Of a stretch of DNA of 64,000 nucleotides, positions 11,680 to 24,529 are shown one piece after another. Under the pieces are notes generated by a model, which saw only the letters and a program-made list of their open reading frames with translations, searched no databases and had not been told where the DNA came from. The first letter of the stretch is position 1. Every line of letters begins with the position of its first letter. The stretch comes from Epinephelus fuscoguttatus (lineage: Eukaryota > Chordata > Actinopteri > Perciformes > Serranidae): contig NC_064753.1 of assembly GCF_011397635.1 (NCBI RefSeq), positions 33,380,322 through 33,444,321 of the forward strand. Direction: 5' to 3'. A program made the translations under genes and the position numbers.

Positions 11680-14330
11680 AAAGGTGGAGTAAAGATGGTG
11701 TAGATGAGTGCAGAAATAGCTTGTTGGTTGAATATGCATCACTCAGGATGTATTACTCTGCAGAGAGAAGGACAACAATTTAAATGTTAGTGATGTCATT
11801 TCCACCTGTCAGTCATGTCAGGGTGCGATAAATGTGGAGCCATTACATAAATGAGATGTTGACGTGACCCTCTATATGCATGCATACGGGAACACACACA
11901 TACGCTGGTATGGCTTTAGTTTTATGTAAATAGAATACAAATCTAGCAAATGAATCCATCGTGTTTGCTGTTGGTGGAAACACTTTTGTTGTTGTACATC
12001 CACAACATCCAACAGCGACAAATCTAAATTGAATTTGCTCATTTTCTTTTTGTCAAATTATTATAAAAAGCTAGCAGCTGTGATCGCCTACAAGACTACT
12101 TATCCTGACGTTTTGAGTTGTGCTTTATCTCAAACTAAAAAGCAACTCTTAAGATACTCCAACACTTCAACGTAATGCAGTCAGACTTGTTGCAAATTTG
12201 GTTTTTGGCATGTTTGCCTTCATTTAAAGTTCCCTTCTAAAACTTAAATAATTTCCCACATTTCCCAGAACACTTTTACACTTTTCAACAACTCCCCGAG
12301 ACTTTTCCTGTGTCCATTGGACCGCAGCAGGGAGACATAAGCACAGTGCTTCTCAAACTTTTTCCATCATCAGAAGCTGACAAACCTTCAAGCCTCCCCA
12401 CCCCACCATTTTTTTAAATCAATCTTTAAAGATAATCAAGGAAGCAAGCAATACAAAAAGGATTCTCACATGAGCAGATTGCAACTTAAACCAGAAATAC
12501 TTGTAAAACATTGGTGCCTGACTGACAGTTTCATGTAAATCAAAACTGTTTTAAGCAGTTTTTAATAGCTTGTTCTACCTGCTAAGTATTTTTGCTAATA
12601 TACACAGTTGGTAACACTCCTTCTGACACTCTGCCTGCTGTTGTTTGATCTTGAGCTGATGGAGTTTAAAGGTAATACCTGCTGCAGGCACTTCAAACGT
12701 GTTTTTCTATGTACTTAACACTGCAAGATGTTCCATACTGGCAAGTGCTTATGCAGATCACCCACTGTTACTGTTACAGAGTAGTATGAGAGAGTTTTTT
12801 GAGGACAAGCAATGACTGCAATGCACGACGTTGTGGTTGTACTGCACTGTAGTATATTGAAGAAATTAATCATCTGACAATTTTCTTAAAAAATAATGTT
12901 TATTGGCCTTAGTGTATTTCAGTTCTGCAGACATTTGTATTCGTGCGTACCTCATGCAGGGGAAGAAAAATAAAGTTTAATATGTAGAGTTATATTTAAG
13001 AAACTGAAATGGAAGAATTAATACAATTATTGAAATGTACAAGTTTTATTCAATCAGGGTATCATGCTGTTCTTCTCCTTGTTCACAACCATGTAGCTCC
13101 TGCTGGTGTTCTATATGCAAGACATGCCTATTGCCTTTAGTAGAATTTGAATATCCTTCAATTTCAATGCAATTACATGTTTGTCTAGTATCAGACAGAT
13201 GTTAGTTTGCATTTCCTCACATTGAGTCTTCAGGCAACATACGTAAAAAGCATAATTTAGCTAAAATGAGAATTTGAAAATCAGAGTACTAATTTCTGCG
13301 TGACATTTAATGCAGTTGTCAGGAATATTTGTATTGAAAAGAGCATCTAAGTGTTATTTAAGTCCTTAGCAGCCATTTATACAATAACATCTCATAGTCT
13401 GCGGTCCTCCCAGTCCTCCACGGAGATCTTCTGTGTGATAAATAACACAGTTTTACACACAGTTTCTACTAGAAACTTCAAAACGTTCTAGTAATAAACA
13501 CACTGTTTTTTGTGCTAACAAAATGGTAGCTGCCCTTCCAATATCACCAAAGTCAAAACCGGCCCAGAAATGCATCACCATTAGTTTAACACACATATAC
13601 AGTGGATAGTTACACAGTTATGGTTTGATTTCTTTTTCTAATTTGCACATATTTCTACACACATAAATACAGGTACCTGTACGCACATGCTGGCATGCAA
13701 GTTCATGTGTAACCTTCACAAACAGTGGATGGAGTCGCCGTGACTACGCCTCAGCCCTGGACTGTATTAATGATGCCAGGCGCTTTGATGCTGTCAGCCA
13801 GACAGATTACCCTGCTCTTAACCCGCTTTTGAACCCAGCGTGCCACACAAAAGCCAGCTGTGCGCCTTCGCACCAGTGCAAACACTTATTCACATTAATG
13901 CTACTTTATTCACTGTCATTACTTCACAAGTGAAGGAAGGACACATTTATTTTGAGTCGGCATTAAGATCATATGCCACTCACACTGAAAACAGGTTGGA
14001 TTAGAAAAGGTCAACAGCTCAGTTGAAGGCATACACAGTTGAAAGGGGAAAAGCATCATCATCATATGTCGATTAGCTGAACAGCCCTGGGAAAGTAAAT
14101 ACAGTTATAACCACAAAAAACTGAAATCAATCAATGTGGGAAGCTTTCAATCGGGTTTATTTGCTGCTTTGTGTTTGCAAGTGAAACAGAGAGGCAGATT
14201 GTAACCCAGCTGTGGGCTACTCTCTCACAGTATCAGACTAGATTTATGGTTTATGATTTATGTAGTAATGTAATCTTTACATACACAAACAAGGTTAGAG
14301 TCTGCGGCTGTGTGAGGCTGTTTTTAGGCA
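11680..14330. other. No gene recognised
   Basis: AT-rich non-coding sequence. Around 12340-12370 the phrase GTGCTTCTCAAACTTTTT resembles the start of hAT-type MITEs, but no matching right end was found. Confidence 0.45.
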
Positions 14331-14339
14331 CAGCGGTGC

Positions 14340-15080
14340 CTTGAGCTAAATGCTAACATCAGTATGCTGACATACTCACATTGACAACGGCTATATAGTG
14401 GTGCAGGGATGATGTCTTTTTTTGTAGGGTAACCCAGAAGTTAACATTGCCCTGATTAGTGTGATGACGCCTTCTTTAAGACACATGAATGCTTTAAAAA
14501 TCATGAGTGGGGAACTTACTGAAGTATTTAATGTTGACGAAGTGTATAAAAGTGTGGAAATCTTTTAAGTTTCAGAGCTTATTTCAGGCATCTATCCAAA
14601 AACTCATTAAAAAAAAAAAACATTGACTTTAAGACGAGGGAATCAGAAGTGCAAAAATGCTAACTCATTTCCACGCTTCAGGACTCGTTCCTGCACCATT
14701 CGAAATGCTGATGTTTAGGAGGTATAATCTTATTTTAATGTTTTATCATGCTTAAAAACTGCTACACATGAAAATCTTGAACTCAAAATGGTGACAGGGT
14801 TCACCAAAGTTGCTGTAGATCATCCTCTGAGGAACATGAACGTGTGTGGGAAACCACCGCACTCTATTAAATAGTTGTCGAGATGTTTTACTAGAAATTT
14901 CAAAATGTCAGCCTCCTGGTGGCGCTAGAAAAAAAGTCAGACGACCACCAAAGTCTGCAAGCTTCATCCTCTGGGGACCACGACTGTCTTTACATAATAT
15001 AGTGACAGTCCATCCAATATTTGTCGAGATATTTCAGTCTGGACAGGCCGACATTGTCATCCTGCAATCGTGGCCAAATA
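14340..15080 (+). repeat. Dispersed teleost repeat, copy 1 of 3
   Basis: Contains the blocks 'gctaacatcagtatgctgaca', 'tcctggtggcgctag', 'ttcatcctctggggacca' and 'tttgtcgagatatttcagtctgga'. Related blocks occur at 28390-28720 and 38960-39240, all on the same strand, showing one repeat family. Non-coding; no terminal repeats identified. Confidence 0.55.
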
Positions 15081-15834
15081 CCAAAAACACGTCTTTTCAG
15101 ATTATTGTTTCGTTCATCATAATGATTATAAATACAGGAATAAAAAAACCCAGTGGTGGTTATTTCTAATCCTGTTGTAATGATTTTGATGCACTTGCAG
15201 TGTACTTACTATAATGGACATTCTCTCTTTTCATCTAACACTGAGCAGTGAGTAACAAAACCTGTTTTTTATTAGGCATAGTGTGACGTGACAAATTCAC
15301 AATTAAATTGAAATCATGATCTAAACTGGGTAGCTTAAGTAAGTGGTATTTAAGACTGAGAGGTGTAAACTCCCATTAGAACAGAAAACTGTTTCCATGT
15401 GTCACTTTGCGGTTTGCAGAGCTGAGGTGGGAGATGCAGGCAGCAGGGGTGAAGGCCAGGTTGGAAGGTCAGAGTCTCTCCTGCCGAAGAAGGGGAGGCG
15501 GCCTGTGTAGGTGTGGGTGTGAAGGTGGAGGGGGGATTTAATTAGAGCGAGTGCCTGCATCCCCCTCTGGTCTCCTGCTCTGTATTACTACTTGCTGCCA
15601 AGGGTTAACTGGCCTGATAAATGGGATCAGTCACAACTGTACGTGTACACACACACACACCTACACACCTGTGTTGTAGAGAGGGAATAACAACGTATGA
15701 GAAGCCGCCTAGGCCAAAATTGAATACCTCACTTGGACATACATACTCGTATGTATATATACGTGGGTGTCTTTGGTGGACAACTTGCTTTCTGTGCCAG
15801 CCTCAAGTGGTCATTTCAGAAACTGCAGTTTTGA

Positions 15835-16393
15835 GCACTTCTACGTTGGCTCCATTTCCATGCCCAGATACAACGTGCAAGGTACCCTGGGTGTGTTAGT
15901 TGTTGACGTTCTGGGACGCCATGTCAAGTTCTGCCTGTTACATGCATTGTCTTCTTTCAAGATACACTTCTGTTTTCACATGAAGTTTAATGTTTTCATC
16001 TAGTCTTTTCCTTTTCCTTTTTCCTTCAACAACAAACACACATGGTTGGGTTTAGGCAACAAAACAAAGTGGTTAGGTTTAGGGGGAAAAAGGGTTTGGC
16101 TTTAGAATCTTATGGGACGTGAACACCACTCTCTTGGGTGAAGGTCAGTGTTTGCTGGACCCATCCACCACCACTCCCACCCGCTCCACTCAGACATTCG
16201 TGGCCTTAACTTTCGTCCTTGTCCTGCTGCGTTTCCCCCTGACACCGCCGAGTGCCGTTAAACTATAACGGCAACTGGCAGCGTATCATGCCATCATCAA
16301 AGGACTTTTTTTTGTTGGTTTCTGACGCCACAAGTCACTGCCCAAGCGCCAGATTTTGACGACTTTGGAGTGAAACTGGGCTCTCCAATTTGG
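15835..16393 (+). repeat. Dispersed repeat pair, copy A
   Basis: Clearly homologous over its length to 30048-30483: shared text includes GGTACCCTGGGTGTGTT, CAAGTTCTGCCTGTTACATG, ACACATGGTTGGGTTTAGG, TTAAACTATAACGGCAA and AAGTCACTGCCCAAG. Copy A is about 120 bp longer because of extra sequence near 15960-16110. Non-coding. Confidence 0.8.
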
Positions 16394-17349
16394 TGACATT
16401 CATTAAGTAATTTCCTGCGTGGTGTAACACACTTCAGGTTAAGAAAGTATGTTTGGTAATATGCCACCAGTGCGTGCTTTATTTTTTATTTTATAAATCT
16501 TCAGTCTTAATCAAAGCAGAGGCCGTTTCCATTAATAACCCAGTATGGTTGGCCTGATGACAGAACACAATGCACCTAATGGAACAATTTATTTCCATAA
16601 TGCTGCATTGTCAAGGCAGGCACACAGCGTCAGGGAGGGGGAACAGCAGAGCGAGGGAGCTGGTGCAAGAAAACAGAGAGGACGATGAAGGACATTAAAG
16701 GCACATTCAGTGAGTTTTGAAAACATCAGTGGGTACAGCTGTAGTGATGTTTCATGAGGTGTAGACAGAATGAAGATGAACTAGGATGTTGTGTTTTCAT
16801 TTTCATGCTTTTACCATCTTAATCCAAAATCCCAGCAGCTGCTGTACAACAATAAACCAAACCAGTAGCATCCAACCGCAATTACAACATTTGACTCACT
16901 GAATGGCAACTCAAGCCAACTTTTAGTGACATTTTAACTTCAGACAGTTTGCGAAGGGACACTAAGCACCTTTCAAACAACAGGGGACTTTGCCAGGCTA
17001 GGGTGAAACACCTGTTGACCCCGAGGTTCACTGCTACAGATGTTATATATAGGATGATCTATACCCCATTTAACACCACTGCTCTGAAATATCTAGTTTG
17101 ACCAAAGCATGAAGCATCACATAGATAGGAGCACTTTAAAAAGTAGGCTGAAAGCAGTGTTTCACTTCCTTTACTGGTTGATACGTTATACTAAAAAAAT
17201 AACTTTGAGCTGAAAGCACAAAAGAAGAAGAAAATACAAAACAAAAGTGATACTAATAAAACATAAGCATAAACATACGCCTTTACCAACATATACACTT
17301 CAGCACATATGTACCTGTTAGCATGCATACATATACACATGGCTGCAAA

Positions 17350-17990
17350 TACATACACTCCCATACACACAAAAAGTCTATCAACTCTCAGGAAAGGCTA
17401 ATCTGTAAAAGTAAGTTTTCAGATGAGATTTAAAGACGTGAACAGAGTCGGGAGGCTGTTCCAAAGCTGAGGAGCAAGATCTGAAAAGACTCGACCACCC
17501 TTTGTCTTCAACTTGGACTCTGAAACAGTTAGAAGACCCAGACTAGCAGACCTGAGGGGCCTGTTTGGGCAGCACGGTGTGAAAATCTCAGTTATATACT
17601 CTGGCCAGACTATTGAGAGCCTTGTATGTGATTAAAAGAAATTTAAAATGAATTCTAAAAGAGACTGGAAGCCAATGCAGGAGGCCAAAATAAGTGTGAC
17701 GTGTAAGGATCGTTTTGTTTTGGTCAAAAGTCTGGGGGCAATACATCACTGATGGGTGTGGTGACACGATAGATATTTATATGCTTGAATTAAAGTCTGG
17801 ACTTTTTCAGGAGAGAGTTAAATATTTGAGGGAAATACAGTAAAGAAGTCTGAAAAGCAGGATAAAGATCTTCTAATTAGTGACTGAAGTTTTGTGTCGG
17901 GCCCAGTGTGAGACAGAGCAGGAGACAAATCACTAAGTGGCCGCTCCATCATCTCGGCTTGTCAGAACCTCTGACAGAACGGCCAATTAT
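17350..17990 (+). repeat. Probable retroelement-derived dispersed repeat
   Basis: Phrases such as 'ggctgttccaaagctgaggagcaa', 'gagagccttgtatgtgatta' and 'gactggaagccaatgcagga' match my memory of a common fish non-coding repeat. No coding frame or ends recognised. Confidence 0.4.
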
Positions 17991-18583
17991 GGAATTGCTA
18001 ATTCCTCAGTTAGCTCACTCTGAGCCGGTCCCAGCTTGGCACATCTGCAACATTTCCTGAAACTCCACACATCAGTGCGCCAACAGCAAACAGAATATCA
18101 CAAACAGTGCTAATCTCATAAGGATATTTGAACAAGACCAAATGTCAATAAACATGAGATTTAACTGTGTAAATATGGCAGATGTGGAACTTTTTGTCCC
18201 AAGATCATTTTGGGACATGTAGAAAGGGGATGTAAGTATTTATACACAACTTAAATTCTATAGCACTTTTCCAGACAAAGTGCGGTACGACACAAAAACA
18301 CCATAACTCAATAAAGCACAATATCAAAGACTAGCGTTAGTTAGGATCATTGAATTATATTAAAACAGCGGTGGAAGAAGAAGATAAAGAAAAACATTAG
18401 AGAAGTATAAAATTACACAAACAAATGAGTTCAGAGGGGATAAAAATATTAAGAAATACATTATTTAGGTGGGAGCCAGCTGCAAACTCTAAATATCAAT
18501 AGTTAAGCTTTTAAAAGTATTGTCAAATTTACAGGCAACCAGTGAAAGGGGCATGAATACACACACACACACACACACATATA

Positions 18584-18853
18584 CAGTACAGGCCAAAAGT
18601 TTGGACACACCTTCTCATTCAATGCGTTTTCTTTATTTTCATGACTATTTACATTGTAGATTCTCACTGAAGGCATCAAAACTATGAATGAACACGTGTG
18701 GAGTTATGTACTTAACAAAAAAAGGTGAAATAACTGAAAACATGTTTTATATTCTAGTTTCTTCAAAATAGCCACCCTTTGCTCTGATTACTGCTTTGCA
18801 CACTCTTGGCATTCTCTCCATGAGCTTCAAGAGGTAGTCACCTGAAATGGTTT
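18584..18853. repeat. Tc1-like left terminal inverted repeat
   Basis: Matches the reverse complement of 19944-20213 except for a G/A difference near 18698 and an A/G difference near 18739; the central run of seven A residues is conserved in both arms. Confidence 0.9.
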
Positions 18854-18996
18854 CCACTTCACAGGTGTGCCTTATCAGGGTTAATTAGTGGAATTTCTTG
18901 CTTTATCAATGGGGTTGGGACCATCAGTTGTGTTGTGCAGAAGTCAGGTTAATACACAGCCGACAACCCTATTGGACAACTGTTAAAATTCATATT

Positions 18997-20050
18997 ATGG
19001 CAAGAACCAATCAGCTAACTAAAGAAAAATGAGTGGCCATCATTACTTTAAGAAATGAAGGTCAGTCAGTCCGGAAAATTGCAAAAACTTTAAATGTGTC
19101 CCCAAGTGGAGTCGCAAAAACCATCAAGCGCTACAACGAAACTGGCACACATGAGGACCGACCCAGGAAAGGAAGACCAAGAGTCACCTCTGCTTCTGAG
19201 GATAAGTTCATCCAAGTCACCGGCCTCAGAAATGGCAAGTTAACAGCAGCTCAGATCAGAGACCAGATGAATGCCACACAGAGTTCTAGCAGCAGACCCA
19301 TCTCTAGAACAACTGTTAAGAGGAGACTGCGAATCAGGCCTTCATGGTCAAATAGCTGCTAGGAAACCACTGCTAAGGAGAGGCAACAAGCAGAAGAGAT
19401 TTGTTTGGGCCAAGAAACACAAGGAATGGACATTAGACCAGTGGAAATCTGTGCTTTGGTCTGATGAGTCCAAATTTGAGATCTTTGGTTCCAACCGCCG
19501 TGTCTTTGTGAGACGCAGAAAAGGTGAACGGATGGATTCCACATGCCTGGTTCCCACTGTGAAGCATGGAGGAGGAGGAGGTGTGATGGTGTGGGGGTGT
19601 TTTGCTGGTGACACTGTTGGGGATTTATTCAAAATTGAAGGCACACTGAACCAGCATGGCTACCACAGCATCCTGCAGCGACATGCCATCCCATCCGGTT
19701 TGCGTTTAGTTGGACGATCATTTATTTTTCAACAGGACAATGACCCCAAACAAACCTCCAGGCTGTGTAAGGGCTATCTGACCAAGAAGGAGTGTGATGG
19801 AGTGCTGCGGCAGATGACCTGGCCTCCACAGTCACCGGACCTGAACCCAATGGAGATGGTTTGGGGTGAGCTGGACCGCAGAGTGAAGGCAAAGGGGCCA
19901 ACAAGTGCTAAACACCTCTGGGAACTCCTTCAAGACTGTTGGAAAACCATTTCAGGTGACTACCTCTTGAAGCTCATGGAGAGAATGCCAAGAGTGTGCA
20001 AAGCAGTAATCAGAGCAAAGGGTGGCTATTTTGAAGAAACTAGAATATAA
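18997..20050 (+). pseudogene. Tc1-like transposase, inactivated by a stop and a frameshift
   Basis: From ATG at 18997 the frame reads MARTNQLTKEK and then meets TGA at 19030-19032. It resumes with a paired-like DNA-binding region (QSVRKIAKTLNVSPSGVAKTI, then a GRPR hook at 19180) and breaks again near 19331, where CTGCGAATCAGG appears to lack two bases; the frame switches and continues to the stop at 20050. Catalytic DDE-type landmarks are visible: LWSDESKF, QQDNDPKQTS and SPDLNPMEMVWGEL. The His expected in NDPKHTS is Gln. The usual family length is about 340 residues, matching the sum here. The gene cannot make a full-length enzyme as it stands; the broken reading frame is described only. 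Confidence 0.9.
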
Positions 20051-20213
20051 AACATGCTTTCAGTTATTTCACCTTTTTTTGTTAAGTACATAACTCCACA
20101 TGTGTTCATTCATAGTTTTGATGCCTTCAGTGAGAATCTACAATGTAAATAGTCATGAAAATAAAGAAAACGCATTGAATGAGAAGGTGTGTCCAAACTT
20201 TTGGCCTGTACTG
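19944..20213. repeat. Tc1-like right terminal inverted repeat
   Basis: Reverse complement of the left arm. It overlaps the last roughly 107 bases of transposase coding sequence. Confidence 0.9.
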
Positions 20214-20868
20214 TATATATATATACATATACTCTTGGAATTAGTTTTAGGTTAACTGAGAAATTCCTTCATATGACCGACTTACAAAAGACAATAAAGG
20301 TGTGTTTGATCAGCTGTAAAGGTCCAAAAAAAATTGTATCTTTGGCGATAGTGTAAACTGGAGAAAATACAGTATGTTTATACAACCCTTTTAAAGGAAA
20401 CCTTTATTAAATATGACATTCCATGACCTGGTGAGGGAGATGCTTCTTCAGCTCCGACAACAACAGCCAAACAACAACAGCAAAATCAGTAGCGGACTTT
20501 TGATGTCAACCCATTTTTAAAAGAATTTGATCAAAAATGTTTCTTGAGTAGAAAGCTCAGTCTTGATCAAGGAGGATTCAAACATACACTGTACGATTTG
20601 CGCCTGTTTTAGAAATGTTGCCCACTCCCACTATACGAGTAAATCATCTGTAACTAAAGCCTAAGCTCACAATTTATGTGCTCACACTGTACCGGTAAAG
20701 TAGAAAAAAAAAAGCAGTCCATTGGCCCCTGCGGACTGTTCTGGCTGTTGACAGTTGTCAATACAGATATGTTTGAAAGCTTCAGGGCTAGAAGGTAGAA
20801 GTTTGTTTGCTAGCAGAGGTACAGTTCACATATGTAGAGGCAGGATCTAAAATGGGTATGGGCTACAC

Positions 20869-21058
20869 CAGTGGTGTAGTGGAGGGTATACTCAGGTATA
20901 CGGGTTATACCCACTTCTTTTTCTATCCAGTGACAGTATACCCAACTATCAGCAAAACAGCCATTGTAATATATAGGAGAGTATGCCCACTTCCTCGTCG
21001 GTAACCTTCCTATCTACCTAGTAGTACGCCCACCTCATCAACTACCACTACACCACTG
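20869..21058. mobile_element. hAT-type MITE, 190 bp, with perfect 8-bp target duplication
   Basis: Inverted ends CAGTGGTGTAGTGG and CCACTACACCACTG are flanked on both sides by the same octamer GGCTACAC (20861-20868 and 21059-21066). An 8-bp duplication and CAG...CTG ends are the signature of hAT elements. The inside is non-coding (it contains repeated TATACC motifs), so it must have been moved in trans. Confidence 0.9.
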
Positions 21059-21066
21059 GGCTACAC

Positions 21067-23080
21067 TGTACAAATAATTGAAAAAAAAGGCACTGACCTT
21101 TCGGAATCAAGGACTCTTAGCTTTGCTTCAGTTTTGCAGGAGCCTGACAATAGCCAACCACTCCTGACATGTCAGAAACTGGTTTGTAGTCAACTCTGAT
21201 CGATGGCCAGTTGGGAGCAGTTGATCTGTCCTTGCTCCCTCGTGGACACTGCAACAACGCCTGACAGAGCTGAAATTCTGTCGGTCTCTAAAATGCATTG
21301 TGCGGCTCAAAAGACAGTGTATGTCCAGTTTAAGTAATGTTAACTTACAGGATTTTCAAACTGTTCTCCATCAAGAGCCGTAACTGGAATAAAATTGAGC
21401 AGTAGTTTTGAAGACTCATCATTTTGACGTAATTTGGACAGTTTATCAGATTCACCTGGTTTTTTGAAAGTGGTTAAGATTTTTTTTTTTTTTTTAATTC
21501 ATGATAACTGTAATTTCTTGAAATTTAATATGGTGACACATCCAGAGCCTTTGTTTCTCTACAAGATAGGCACAGATTGGACGTACCGTTTGACTCTTTG
21601 ACACCTGCAAAGCACATTTGTTTAACCAAGCGAGGATTTGTCCTTCTCCAGTTATGTGTGACATAAAAGTGATTTAGGCTACCTTAAAGATTGAGCACAC
21701 ATAGTTTATCGGCAGGAGGGGCAGCTTATTCAAACCAATTAGCATACTGACAGAGAGGGATGAGTTCAGTGACCTTTCTATCCTTGTAGCCATAAACAAA
21801 ACAAATATATTGAACAAGATGCGCAGAAAAGACGAGTGAATGAGGCAGAAACAATTTTATTTAAACTTTTATTGTTCCCCAGTTGTCAGTGGTACAGTAG
21901 ACCCTGCTGTCAATCAAGGCTAAAACATGAAGTTAGATATAGAGAAATGTATTCTGTTAGTTAGACAAAGACTAACTCTTATTTACACAGATCTAATTTT
22001 AACAATGCTAATTTCTTGTTACTTGTGCAATGTGCTAAGATGGTACACTATTGGTACTCTGTGATGGTATTTTGACTGTTCTGTCACTTCATCAGCTCTA
22101 TTGCCAAATGAGCTGGACTGACCACACTTTATCACACCTCTGACGACATTTTGATCAATTGAGAGCCATTACAATACACCACAATGCCCTGATTTACGTC
22201 CGCCACAATTTCATAGATTGACAGATTTTAGCAGCGCTCCATTAGTCTATTGACAAGTCAAGGGTCTGATCAATTCATTTCAATTTTTTTGGAATATTGA
22301 CCGCATCCTAACAGAAATTAGCAGATGGGAGGTGGCACTGTTACCGCAAAGACTTTAATTTGCTTAAGAGATTTGCCTGATGCATGATTAAATTTGTTTT
22401 CTACAACTCCTTAAGGTAACAGAAAAATCTTAAAATTCTTAAGATGTGTTTGTTGTTGTTGTTGTTGTTAATGATGTGTCATGTGTCAGAGACTGCACAG
22501 GTTCATTCTGTCTGTCCTCAGAGTCTGCAGCCATCAGTACTTTTTCTGAGCAGAACATTTGTTTTTATATCCTTACTTCCACAAGTCAATTGTTGGCTAG
22601 TTGCTGCTCTGTGCACACAAGAGGACACAGAAATTCATTTTCAACAAAATAAGACCTCTGGATTTACATGTTGCCTGTGTCTCGGCCAGAGAGATTGCAC
22701 TTGAACATACTGCAAAGACGACAGCCAATGGCCAACTATCATGTACATTCTGCACCGGCATGAGTGGAAATAACTCTTCATACCAGCAGGCAGTCGTAGT
22801 CTGTATTCGTCATTCAAAAAGGGAAACCAAAAGACTGACAGGATGGAATTATGATGCTATTTAGCCACTTAGCACACTAACTACACAACTCTGTTTCTGC
22901 TAAAGAGCTCAGTGGCTAAAAACATAATCTTACCCAATATAACAAGTTTGCTTTTATCTCACACCCTCTTGACTTTAGTTGTTTGTTTACTTTCCTCACT
23001 TCTGTTTCTCTTCTCATCACTGAGCCGAATTTCCAAGCAGAGTGATTTCATTCACCAACGGGCTCCACCGGCTCTTACGC
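21067..23080. other. No gene recognised
   Basis: Non-coding. A short GTT-rich tract sits at 22449-22470. Overlapping small open frames at 22440-22870 share no family signature and lack splice support. Confidence 0.45.
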
Positions 23081-23247
23081 CAATTCAACTTGCTGAATCG
23101 GCTGATAAATGCCGACAAGGATCAACTAAGGCCAACAGTGCGGAACACACTGCAAAAACAAGGCCAACAGACACTCACCGACGGCCCACATTGGCCGACG
23201 GCTGACTGTCGGCTTGGTGTTTCAGGGCCCTTGAGCTTGGTATTTTG

Positions 23248-24527
23248 TTAAAGGAGACGTCCTGTATTTTGCACGTTGAGCCCCATTTCTGGGTTGTTTA
23301 TGATGAAATAGAGTGGTTAATACCAAAATTATGATGATTGCTCCTTTTCAGAGAATTTGGCTTTCCCCTGCCTGGCTCAACACTGCTGCCTATGGCCATG
23401 TGTGAACCTCTCCTAAAACCACCCTAAACATTTGTTTTCAAAGCCATGAAACTCACCGAGTGGTCAGTGGTGTTCATTGATGTTCTGACATAAAAATCGT
23501 AGCAAACTGTGGTTTCCGTGATGATTTATTTGACATTTTGTCTACCCCATTGGTTTTCTATAGAAGCTTCATTGTCCGTCGGTAGTAATCCGCCACTGGA
23601 AACGGAAAGGGGGTTGTTTATGACAAGGTTGTAGTCACTGAAGTCTTTTAGCTCAGCGAAAGTGCCGGCCTGACAGTGCTGTGTGCGCTCCTGGAGGAAG
23701 AACGAGAATGAATGAAAAGGTTTGTAATAAATTTAAACAACTGCACAATGGATTACTCGCTTGTAAACAACCTTCCCAGTACGATGCCTTTGAACACATC
23801 ACCAACCTTATTCTTTTGCTTCTTTTCTGTGTCCCATTACATTGCAATGGTTTCCTGCCGGTTGGCGGCACCCATGTAAAGGAGCATTATCGCCATCAAG
23901 TGGGCTGGAGTGTATAACGCTTCAGGGAAAAACGAACAATCAAGCAAAAGTTTACCCACGGGTGTGAGGCAGCTGAAAAAATAGTTCCACAATCGAGATG
24001 AACAGTGAAAACACGGATGGAAACCCACAGTTTGCTACGATTTTTATGTTAGAACATTAATGAACACCACTGACCACTCGGTGAGTTTCATGGCTTTGAA
24101 AACAAATGTTTAGGGTGGTTTTAGGGACAGATTCACACATAGCCATAGGCAGCAGTGTTGAGCCAGGCAGGGGAAAGCCAAATTCTCCGAAAATGAGCAA
24201 TGATCATTATTTTGGTCTTAGGGAGCGATCACACCGAGATGAAATGCTAGAAACGCGACGCCAGTAAAACCATTGTTTTCCTATGATACGGCGCATCTAA
24301 CTGGCATTCAAGCGTCTTTTTAGATGGGCATTTTTCCGGCGTCTTTGTAGACACGCATTTTTGTAGACATCAGACGCCAGTAGCTAGTGCACATTGAATA
24401 AGCGCTTCCTGCATTTCAAGCGTCTTTGAAGCGTCTGCATCTCTAGCATCTCATTTCTGTGTGATCACCCCCTTAGCCACTCTATTTTATCATAAAGAAA
24501 TGGGGCTCAAACAGACTTCTCCTTTAA
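23248..24527. mobile_element. Foldback element with long inverted arms, interrupted by a nested MITE
   Basis: The left arm (about 23248-23518) starts TTAAAGGAGA and is mirrored by the right arm (about 24018-24527) ending TCTCCTTTAA. Mirrored blocks include GAGCCCCATTTCT, GAATTTGGCTTTCCCCTGCC, GTTTTCAAAGCCATGAAACT and AAAAATCGTAGCAAACTGTG. About 500 bp of non-coding sequence lies between the arms. The right arm is longer only because a second element sits in it at 24221-24472. Transcribed arms could form a hairpin of roughly 260 bp. Confidence 0.85.
24221..24472. mobile_element. Nested Harbinger-like MITE, 252 bp
   Basis: It starts GGGAGCGATCACACCGAGAT and ends with the inverse of GGGGGTGATCACACAGAAAT; both sides carry TTA (24218-24220 and 24473-24475). 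A 3-bp TTA/TAA duplication with G-rich ends suggests PIF/Harbinger. The left arm of the host foldback retains the uninterrupted site (GTGGTTAATACC at 23314-23325), which shows directly what was inserted and where. Confidence 0.75.
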
Positions 24528-24529
24528 TA

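Larger units (their letters stand above)
18584..20213 (+). mobile_element. Tc1-like DNA transposon with 270-bp terminal inverted repeats
   Basis: The element begins CAGTACAGGCC after a TA at 18582-18583 and ends GGCCTGTACTG before a TA at 20214-20215, the TA target duplication of Tc1/mariner elements. The left inverted repeat is 18584-18853 and the right is 19944-20213; by eye they differ at only two of 270 positions. The right repeat contains the last third of the transposase C-terminus, so the left repeat carries an antisense copy of that coding end. The insertion abuts an (AC)n tract at 18560-18579. The near-identical arms suggest fairly recent insertion or gene conversion. Confidence 0.93.

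Noticed and set aside
17160-18550. Possible protein-coding retroelement upstream of the Tc1 copy
   Set aside because: Repeat-like wording is present but no frame of useful length survives, so only a low-confidence repeat was listed.
22440-23250. Cluster of overlapping 60-97 codon plus-strand frames, one with a hydrophobic start
   Set aside because: No shared domain or splice sites; the right part (about 23085-23240) reads like a repeated CCGAC/GTCGG-rich dispersed sequence.
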